This document shows positions 57,045 to 63,552 of a DNA stretch of 63,552 nucleotides, piece after piece. The notes below the pieces were generated by a model. It was not told where the DNA came from and made no database searches. It saw only the letters and a program-made list of their open reading frames with translations. A program made the translations under genes and the position numbers. Within the stretch, counting starts at the first letter, position 1, and the number at the start of each line of letters is the position of its first letter. The DNA is taken from positions 1 through 63,552 of the forward strand of contig JAOARE010000043.1 in the NCBI GenBank assembly GCA_025210695.1. The letters are read 5' to 3'. This DNA is from Rickettsiales bacterium. Its GTDB lineage: Bacteria; Pseudomonadota; Alphaproteobacteria; Rickettsiales; CANDYO01.

Positions 57045-57947
57045 CTAAGATACATTATATTTCTTTAGCACCTCTGAAAGAGCTCTATTAATAGCGTCAG
57101 TAATATACATATGCTTGCTATATACAGCTGGATTAAAATAAAACTCCACCTCTATTTCATAGTATTTCTGACATATAGACTTATATAACACCCTTGGCAA
57201 AGGATCTGTTTGTATAGCAGGATAATTATTAAGAACGTCAAGAATTAACTTATCTATTTTAGCAATTTTAATCCCACTTTCTATTTTAAAGGACAACGAG
57301 TGCCTTAATTTATAGCTATGATTACTGTGGTTAATTATAACTTCTTGAATAAGACTACTATTTGGTATTATCATCTCTATATCATCGCTAGTTTTGATTG
57401 TAATACATCTTGTACCAAGATCTGTAACCTCCCCTATTTTATCTTTTACTTCTATAATATCACCTATTCTAATGGAATTCTCCGCCATTATCAGTAACCC
57501 ACTAAAGAAATTACCAACTATATGCTGCGCTCCTAACCCAAAACCTAAAGCAAACGTTGTTCCAATTACAGCAAATACTGTTACTGGCACATTAGCAATA
57601 TCTAATATAAATATTAGAACAAGCATTATCATAATATAGTAAGATACCCTAGCTAATGAATATGCCGTACTAATATCTAATTTTTTAGAGAGCTTACGCC
57701 TTATTACAATGCTTAAGCGCTTAGATATCTTAAAACCAATAAAAAGCAAAACAACACTAATTACAATATTATATACCATAACGTCTTCATTTCCTGAAAT
57801 TGTAAAGACTTTATAATTCCATATCTCTTTAATAATACGTGCAATTTCTTTTATTATAGACATAATGCTCATATCATTATTAAACCAATCGGCACTAAAA
57901 AAATTTGCTATTTTATTATACGTAAATTCCCACATATTATACTCCAT
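57045..57947 (-). CDS. mscS: Small-conductance mechanosensitive channel (MscS family)
   Basis: The 300-residue protein has N-terminal helices and the MscS pore and beta-domain signature: FAVIGTTFALGFGLGAQHIV then GNFFSGLLIMAENSIRIGDI and EVTDLGTRCITIKTSDDIEM with IIPNSSLIQEVIINHS. The C-terminal alpha-beta domain is shortened. It releases solutes under osmotic downshift. Its N-terminal 70 residues are amphipathic rather than a standard three-helix bundle. Confidence 0.93.
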   Translation of the reverse strand: MEYNMWEFTYNKIANFFSADWFNNDMSIMSIIKEIARIIKEIWNYKVFTISGNEDVMVYNIVISVVLLFIGFKISKRLSIVIRRKLSKKLDISTAYSLARVSYYIMIMLVLIFILDIANVPVTVFAVIGTTFALGFGLGAQHIVGNFFSGLLIMAENSIRIGDIIEVKDKIGEVTDLGTRCITIKTSDDIEMIIPNSSLIQEVIINHSNHSYKLRHSLSFKIESGIKIAKIDKLILDVLNNYPAIQTDPLPRVLYKSICQKYYEIEVEFYFNPAVYSKHMYITDAINRALSEVLKKYNVS

Positions 57948-58024
57948 CCTTTACATTATCCTTTACAAATGATAAAACATAGATCTTAAACTTTCTAGTA
58001 ATTTAATTCTAACCTTAGGTAGAT

Positions 58025-59161
58025 ATGTCTTTTTATAAAACCGCTATAACTGCAGGCGTCGCTATGTTTGCTATGTTCTTTGGCTCAGGTAACCTAGTTT
58101 TTCCTTTGATCATAGGTTCACAAACAACTGACCAATACTTAATAGCTAGCCTTGGACTGATATTAACTGGTATTCTAGTTCCGTTCTTAGGGTTATTTAG
58201 TATGGTGTTATATGGTGGAGATAAAGACAGATATTTTGGATTATTAGGCAAATATGCTCCTTTTACCCTAAGTTTATTGATTTTATCTCTCATAGGCCCC
58301 TTTGGAGTAGTACCTAGATGTATTTTAGTTGCTTATGGAGGATTTACCCTTATTTTCCCAAATTTACCATTAGCATTATTTAGTGCAATATTTCTTACAA
58401 TGATTGTATGGACTATTTGGAAAAAAAATCAAGTTGTACCAATTATTGGCAAAATATTAGGACCATTCAAAATAGGAGGAATTGTTTTAATAATAGCTAC
58501 AGCTATATACCAATCTCCTGAATTAATTAATTCTCCACCAGATGAACCTGCTTTTAATATTGGTATCAAGCAAGGTTATCAAACTATGGATTTAATGGCT
58601 TCTTTCTTTTTCTCAATTACAATTGTGGAATACCTACATAGTATTGCAAAATATAAAGCAGAAACCACAAAGCTAAGTATAGCCTCTTGTTTTATTGGAG
58701 CAGGATTGATTGCGTCAGTATATTTGGGATTTGTATTTCTAGGCGCACATTATGCAACTTCTTTGGCAAACGCTCAGCCTGAACAATATTTAGCAACTAT
58801 TGCCAACCTAACTCTAGGTAAGTATGCCACACTAGTTGTAGCTATAACTATATTTTTCTCTTGCCTAGCAACAGCAGCAAGTTTGGTTAGACTATTTGCT
58901 GAATTCTTGCGTGTTGACATAGCACAAAGAAAAATTTCTTGGAAAAAATCTATATTAATCACCACAGGTATCAGCTTTACCCTCTCTCTAACTGGGTTTA
59001 CTACAATTATTTTTATCTTAGGAACAATATTAACTTATATTTATCCAGCATTGATTGCTCTAACAATTGCAGCAATTATACAGAATTACTATAAGATAAA
59101 ATGCGCAAAACAATTATTCTGGATAACATTCATAAGTAATGCTTGTTATAGTCTGATATAA
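58025..59161 (+). CDS. brnQ: BrnQ-type branched-chain amino acid transporter
   Basis: The 378-residue protein has about 11 membrane helices and the BrnQ N-terminus (AMFAMFFGSGNLVFPLIIGS), followed by LIGPFGVVPRCILVAYGGF and IVEYLHSIAKY. It is somewhat shorter than the usual 430 residues at the C-terminal end (NACYSLI). It probably imports Leu, Ile or Val with a cation, which fits amino acid dependence on a host. It ends 13 bases from the stop of the convergent giant gene. Confidence 0.9.
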   Translation: MSFYKTAITAGVAMFAMFFGSGNLVFPLIIGSQTTDQYLIASLGLILTGILVPFLGLFSMVLYGGDKDRYFGLLGKYAPFTLSLLILSLIGPFGVVPRCILVAYGGFTLIFPNLPLALFSAIFLTMIVWTIWKKNQVVPIIGKILGPFKIGGIVLIIATAIYQSPELINSPPDEPAFNIGIKQGYQTMDLMASFFFSITIVEYLHSIAKYKAETTKLSIASCFIGAGLIASVYLGFVFLGAHYATSLANAQPEQYLATIANLTLGKYATLVVAITIFFSCLATAASLVRLFAEFLRVDIAQRKISWKKSILITTGISFTLSLTGFTTIIFILGTILTYIYPALIALTIAAIIQNYYKIKCAKQLFWITFISNACYSLI

Positions 59162-59174
59162 TTTAATGAAGGAT

Positions 59175-62100
59175 TTATAAATCAGAGTCTTCACTAAAAT
59201 AATCATAAATACTACCTATTGTTTGAGTAGTGCATTCTATACCTGAATCCATAGTTTCTTTTACGTTAGAAATCACATCTCTTAACATCGGAATTGCTAA
59301 TGAACTCATACCGTGAGTTATAGAAACTTTACCAGCTATTAGTAATAAATTACTAAAAGTATTTACTGTACTTAAAGGGGTGTCATATTTAAGTGATGCT
59401 GATGAAATAGCAAGCGAGAAGACCACTGCAGAAGCAATAAAAGGTATTGATGCTTCAATATAGGTTAATTCCACAGGCTCTTGATGCGCATTATAACATT
59501 GTAATCCCTCCGCTACCACACCAATAGAAGCTCCCTGTACAGCCATTGTAAGCACTGGTCCTTGTAACATTGGGTTTGCAGTGATACTTGTATAATCAAG
59601 AACCATTTTGCTTATCATAACTGAACCACATTGATTAAAGAAATCAATAGGATTATTTATTGATGTTTCTCCTACCTCTTGTATATATAACTGTCTTTGA
59701 TTCATCATATAATCATTAGCAGATAAGTGGACCGCATAAGTTCCTGTTGAAATCATAGGCATTGCTATATCTATAAGTTCTATATTAGAAACTTTCATTA
59801 AATGCATTCCTAAACTTCCTGATGCATAATGTAAAATAACCCAGAAATCATTAGTCTTAGTAAATTTAGGAAACTCAATGTTTTTTATTGACTCAGGGAG
59901 AAAATAATCTAAATGTAATATCTCATTGAATATATATTTAATTGTAGAGGCAGATTCAATTGCCCCCCTAAACGCAAATAATCCAGGAACTAAGTAATTA
60001 GTATTATATCTATAATCTGAATACTCTCCATCTTTTTTAGATCCATAAGTGATCATCTGCCCATTCTGCAAAGAAATATCATTTGCACCAACAACCATCT
60101 GCTGATTAGCAGAACTAATCTCAGGAACTTCAAATTGTTTAAATAATAAGTCTACAATAGATTGTTCACCTTTTTCATTAAGTAAATCTGTAAACTGCTC
60201 TCTTACCTCTGGATCTTGAACCAAGTCTATATAATCACTAATCTTAGAATCTATCTTACCATCATATTCTATTTTCTTATATTCTGCTGCAATTTTACCT
60301 AACAACCCAGAATGCATTAAAGGATTATATGGTTCAACAAAACTCATTCTATACACAATGGTACCCTGGGGACTCCTTATATCATCATTTGTATCAGACA
60401 TTTGACTTTCTATATCAAAACTCCCATCTTCACCTGAGCTATCACATGGTTGTATTAACTGAAAAGCTTTATCTATAAAAGCTTTTTCTAAATTTGTAAT
60501 TGTATCAGACATTTGACTTTCTATATCAAAACTCCCATCTTCATCTGAGCTATCACATGGTTGTATTAACTGAAAAGCTTTATCTATAAAAGATTTTTCT
60601 AAATTTGTAATTTTCTCACCTAATAAATTTGATGTTATGTCTTTAAGATCTAGCCTATCATATAGTGCCCGAACGAACCTAGGATGAGCTTCATATATAG
60701 AATCAAGATGATTATTAATATACTTAATATTTTTATCTGTAAGGTCCGTTACAATACTTTTTCTAATAAGAATTTCAGTCATTATTTCATTAGCAAACTC
60801 CATCGCATCATCAAACCCCCTATTCTCATATAACTTTAAATTAGATATAATATCATCATTAATGAGATCGAATCTCTTTTGAACAACTGTTTTTAAAACT
60901 TCAAAACTACTATCTCTAACATCACTACCTGGATGACCAAGTTGAAGCACCACCACATTAAGAACTTCATCATTAATTAACTCAAGAGTTTCCGTAATAA
61001 CTTTACATGCACTACAATATTTTTCTATTATTTCAGGATTATTTCCTTTTAAACCTTTGACTTCAAGTAAGTTTCCTTTTAATTGATCTGGCTGAACTTT
61101 ATTAGATTGAAAAGGCCATTTTCCCTTTTTACTACGATCTGAAACTTCATATAGAAAAATAGCTGAAATAACACCAACGATAGAATAAACAAAAGTATAA
61201 TCTACATTATTTTCATTCCCTTTCTCTTTATAAAAAAGGAAATTATTATCATCAACTTCACCAGGATTAAGATCTAATAATCTAATTTTCTGTTCATTGT
61301 CTAAATTAATTATTATAGAACCAGACGTAATACTTAAATCACTCATGTAACGGATATTTTTAAATGCAGTTAGATCAATTAATTCATAATCATTATCAAA
61401 ATTTGCAATAGTATAATATGCATTTGGATGTGGCATGATTGTGAACTTATCATGCCCCCCTCCGGCATTAAGAAGAACTCTTCCTTCCGCATCCATTATA
61501 TAATTCTCATTAGCTATAGTTCCATTATAAACTCCTGAGGTTGTCATAACAATATCTATATATGGATTATTAGAAATATCCGTAGGTGCAAATGTAGGAT
61601 TCTGTGTTGGAAAAATGCTAGGAACATAAGTTGGCGCAGAAGTTGGAGAGTTATTTGGTCTAAAACTAGGTATAAAACTTGGTATAGAAGTTGGGTTAGA
61701 CGTAGGTGAAACAGTCGGTACAAAACTTGGAGGTGCACTTGGATCTGCGCTAGGATCAGGAGTTAGTTTAGTAGTTGGTATTTGGCTCGGTTTTTCTGTT
61801 GGCTCAACCGTGGGACATGTGGGCCTATAAGTAAATGTAGGTACACCGCTTGGAGTCGAACTTGGAGCACCACTTGGAAAACCAGTAGTAGGCCCAGACG
61901 TTGACGGGATCAGTGTTGGAGCTGAACTAGGAATCTCTGTTGGAATTTCTGTTGGAACAACGCTTGGTATATTTGTCGGTTTAGGGGAAGCATTAGGAGC
62001 AGAAGTTGGATAATTAGTTGAACTTCCAAAAATATCAGTTATTAAATAAACTGCACCTACATTTTCAACTTGATTATAATCCGTATAAATACCTGAGATA

Positions 62101-63552
62101 GAAACATCTTTAAAGCCATCTCCATCAAAGTCACCAATATTCCTAACAACTTTATTACCATTTTCTGGATTATTAGAAGTTATATATAGTCCTTGTTCGA
62201 CAGATAAATGATCTATATCTATATTTGATCTGCTTTGTTGATCATTACCATATATGACAGCAGCAATTTTATTACCATTTGGATAATAAAAACTAACTAT
62301 AATATCCGATCTTCCATCTTTATTAACATCAAAGCCTCCTGCAACATAATAAGTATTATAATTAGGATTATTCGAACTATAAATATTGAAGCCATCAGAA
62401 CTACTAAGATTAGCTAATCCACCTGGTTTTCCATATATTATATATGTCTTTGCAAGTGTAGCCAAAGAAAAATCATTAATACCATCACCATTGATATCAC
62501 CGATATTTTTAAAATCATCGCTAACTCTATCACCTTTTTCTAAAGTAATTAGAGGATCTATTGTATTCAGATCAATATTAGAAGAACTATTACTACCGTT
62601 TAATACATAAATTTCATCTTTAAACGATAATGAATTATATATTCCTATAGCATAATCTGAATAATTATCTCCATTAACATCCCCTAATGAAGAAAAGCTA
62701 TTATAAGGATAACCAGTTAATATAGGTCCTGTTATAGAAACGCCTTGAGGCATCGTTATATCACTAGAATCTTTTCCTTGACCAGATATAACATATGATT
62801 TAGTTGCTGAAGATGTTAATATATCATTATGGGTATTACCATTTGAATCTTCGATTCCTATAATATAACTTCCTAGCCAATCATTGTTTTCAGCTCCCAT
62901 AACACTGAAAATAAATTCATCACTAGAGTTATCTAGATCAATATCTTCTGATCTATTCCTTTTACCGTAAATAACCCTAATTACCCCTTTTTGTTGGTCG
63001 AAATACCTCATACTAACCATAAAGTCATCTATTCCATCTTCATCTATATCTCCAGTCCAAGCTGCAGAAATGCTATGATAACTTTGCGTTGTTTGCAGAC
63101 AAAAACCTTGGCTATAATCCGGAGATCCTAATTCAAAACTATTTCCCTTTTTTACATTTCCATAAACCACATAAGGTTTCTGCCATGATGTTAAAATTAA
63201 AATATCACCTAAACCATCACCATTAATATCTCCTATTCTAATAATATCTCTCCCTATCCTGGCACCCTCAATAGAACCATAAATTACTGATCCGTGAGAT
63301 CCAAAGGAGTCCAAAGAAATTTCCTCTACTGCATCTGTTGGAGATAAAGTTGGAGCAATAGTAGGTTTAGGTTCAAAAGTAGGTTGGGAACTCGGATAAC
63401 TCGAAGGAGACGCACTAGGCGTAGCCGATGGCGCAGAACTCGGATAACTCGAAGGAGACGCACTAGGCGTAGCCGATGGCGCAGAACTCGGATAACTCGA
63501 GGGAACACCACTAGGCGTAGCCGATGGTATAGAGCTCGGATAACTCGAGGGA
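59175..63552 (-). CDS. Giant surface-type FG-GAP protein with Pro/Ser/Thr-rich stalks, 5' end beyond the window
   Basis: The frame is open from 59175 to the right edge, so the protein exceeds 1458 residues and its start is not seen; a TTG at 63314 is an internal Leu codon. In order of translation: Pro/Ser repeats of 16 residues (to about 63330); seven FG-GAP loops with DxNGDG-type calcium sites at 63204, 63024, 62823, 62655, 62472, 62304 and 62106, spaced 56-67 residues, making an integrin-alpha-like seven-blade propeller; a Pro/Ser/Thr stalk (about 61580-62013); an RTX-like module with GGGHDKFTIMPHP and NFDNDYELIDLTAF; a membrane helix (about 61143-61205); a charged helical domain holding a duplicated 37-residue unit (60391-60612); and a C-terminal region with several hydrophobic segments. 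Probably anchored in the envelope and used for attachment (inference). Confidence 0.85.
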   Translation of the reverse strand, partial: PSSYPSSIPSATPSGVPSSYPSSAPSATPSASPSSYPSSAPSATPSASPSSYPSSQPTFEPKPTIAPTLSPTDAVEEISLDSFGSHGSVIYGSIEGARIGRDIIRIGDINGDGLGDILILTSWQKPYVVYGNVKKGNSFELGSPDYSQGFCLQTTQSYHSISAAWTGDIDEDGIDDFMVSMRYFDQQKGVIRVIYGKRNRSEDIDLDNSSDEFIFSVMGAENNDWLGSYIIGIEDSNGNTHNDILTSSATKSYVISGQGKDSSDITMPQGVSITGPILTGYPYNSFSSLGDVNGDNYSDYAIGIYNSLSFKDEIYVLNGSNSSSNIDLNTIDPLITLEKGDRVSDDFKNIGDINGDGINDFSLATLAKTYIIYGKPGGLANLSSSDGFNIYSSNNPNYNTYYVAGGFDVNKDGRSDIIVSFYYPNGNKIAAVIYGNDQQSRSNIDIDHLSVEQGLYITSNNPENGNKVVRNIGDFDGDGFKDVSISGIYTDYNQVENVGAVYLITDIFGSSTNYPTSAPNASPKPTNIPSVVPTEIPTEIPSSAPTLIPSTSGPTTGFPSGAPSSTPSGVPTFTYRPTCPTVEPTEKPSQIPTTKLTPDPSADPSAPPSFVPTVSPTSNPTSIPSFIPSFRPNNSPTSAPTYVPSIFPTQNPTFAPTDISNNPYIDIVMTTSGVYNGTIANENYIMDAEGRVLLNAGGGHDKFTIMPHPNAYYTIANFDNDYELIDLTAFKNIRYMSDLSITSGSIIINLDNEQKIRLLDLNPGEVDDNNFLFYKEKGNENNVDYTFVYSIVGVISAIFLYEVSDRSKKGKWPFQSNKVQPDQLKGNLLEVKGLKGNNPEIIEKYCSACKVITETLELINDEVLNVVVLQLGHPGSDVRDSSFEVLKTVVQKRFDLINDDIISNLKLYENRGFDDAMEFANEIMTEILIRKSIVTDLTDKNIKYINNHLDSIYEAHPRFVRALYDRLDLKDITSNLLGEKITNLEKSFIDKAFQLIQPCDSSDEDGSFDIESQMSDTITNLEKAFIDKAFQLIQPCDSSGEDGSFDIESQMSDTNDDIRSPQGTIVYRMSFVEPYNPLMHSGLLGKIAAEYKKIEYDGKIDSKISDYIDLVQDPEVREQFTDLLNEKGEQSIVDLLFKQFEVPEISSANQQMVVGANDISLQNGQMITYGSKKDGEYSDYRYNTNYLVPGLFAFRGAIESASTIKYIFNEILHLDYFLPESIKNIEFPKFTKTNDFWVILHYASGSLGMHLMKVSNIELIDIAMPMISTGTYAVHLSANDYMMNQRQLYIQEVGETSINNPIDFFNQCGSVMISKMVLDYTSITANPMLQGPVLTMAVQGASIGVVAEGLQCYNAHQEPVELTYIEASIPFIASAVVFSLAISSASLKYDTPLSTVNTFSNLLLIAGKVSITHGMSSLAIPMLRDVISNVKETMDSGIECTTQTIGSIYDYFSEDSDL
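60391..60612 (-). repeat. 111-base tandem duplication inside the giant gene
   Basis: Bases 60391-60501 and 60502-60612 are two head-to-tail copies that differ at only two visible positions (GEDG against DEDG, and KAFID against KSFID). Each encodes 37 residues running from TNLEK through QLIQPCDSS to ESQMSD. The near identity indicates a recent duplication. Confidence 0.92.
63391..63552 (-). repeat. 48-base tandem repeat at the 5' side of the giant gene
   Basis: The element CTCGGATAACTCGA recurs at 63391, 63439, 63487 and 63535, a strict 48-base period. Each unit encodes 16 residues on the minus strand (PSSYPSSAPSATPSAS and variants). The first two copies are nearly identical. The repeat continues past the window edge, so the copy number is unknown. 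It is much richer in G+C than the surrounding DNA. Confidence 0.93.

Noticed and set aside
61556-61738. Leftward Leu/His-rich frame
   Set aside because: Shadow frame of the Pro/Ser/Thr stalk of the giant protein.
63326-63511. Leftward Leu/Arg/Val-rich frame over the 48-base repeat
   Set aside because: It is an alternative frame of the Pro/Ser repeat; the frame continuous with the FG-GAP protein is open through the same bases and gives a sensible stalk sequence.
63391-63552. CRISPR array
   Set aside because: The units are contiguous, in frame and have no unique spacers; they are coding tandem repeats.

Overview
This is a strongly AT-rich, gene-dense bacterial chromosome segment. Its core genes point to an alphaproteobacterium, most likely a host-associated member of the Rickettsiales or a close relative. 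This rests on gene families and gene order (greA-DUF3576-leuS-lptE-holA; a DUF2066 protein-perM-hdaA; rimP-nusA-infB; a partial Mrp set mnhEFGBC; ccmF and ccmG without the other ccm genes; nuoJKL cut off from the rest of complex I), on the AT bias, and on several decaying genes. The assignment is inferred; no rRNA gene lies in the window.

Layout. 1-5.95 kb: secG (partial) and tpiA, a divergent ppiD-like chaperone gene, then hdaA, perM and a DUF2066 protein. 5.95-7.2 kb: a frameshifted ankyrin-like membrane protein gene. 7.2-9.7 kb: ccmF-ccmG and tRNA-Ile(GAT). 9.9-10.8 kb: an orphan helical protein. 10.8-18.3 kb: a tightly packed operon radA-LtaS-like-ubiA-M48/TPR protease-yqgE-dacB. 18.4-20.1 kb: a small accessory pocket between tRNA-Ser(TGA) and a CAT tRNA, holding a StbDE/RelBE toxin-antitoxin pair and a decayed secreted-protein gene. 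20.1-28.6 kb: comEC, hemF, an orphan membrane protein, comM/yifB, rpsA with a structured leader, ndk. 28.7-33.7 kb: the greA-DUF3576-leuS-lptE-holA operon. 33.9-40.9 kb: a small secreted protein, metG, truA and two large orphan proteins, one with a Ppx/GppA-like domain. 41.0-44.0 kb: nuoJKL and tRNA-Arg(TCT). 44.1-47.3 kb: ctpA, a YibQ-type deacetylase, rppH, dciA. 47.3-48.2 kb: a decayed aminoglycoside phosphotransferase-family gene. 48.3-52.2 kb: a DUF2059-like protein, rluC/D and the partial Mrp antiporter. 52.5-57.0 kb: rimP-nusA-infB. 57.0-59.2 kb: mscS and brnQ. 59.2-63.55 kb: a giant surface-type protein gene running off the right edge.

Most genes are housekeeping: translation and transcription, envelope biogenesis, respiration, ion homeostasis. 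The accessory content is the more notable part. The right edge encodes a protein with a seven-loop FG-GAP (integrin-alpha-like) propeller between two Pro/Ser/Thr-rich stalks, a membrane segment and a repeat-bearing C-terminal region; its stalks resemble PT-repeat proteins of algae and other stramenopiles. The Ppx/GppA-like protein with a long basic tail, the coiled-coil orphan beside it and two further orphans are candidate secreted or host-interaction proteins. Decaying genes (ankyrin-like, APH-like, the small secreted one) indicate ongoing genome reduction.
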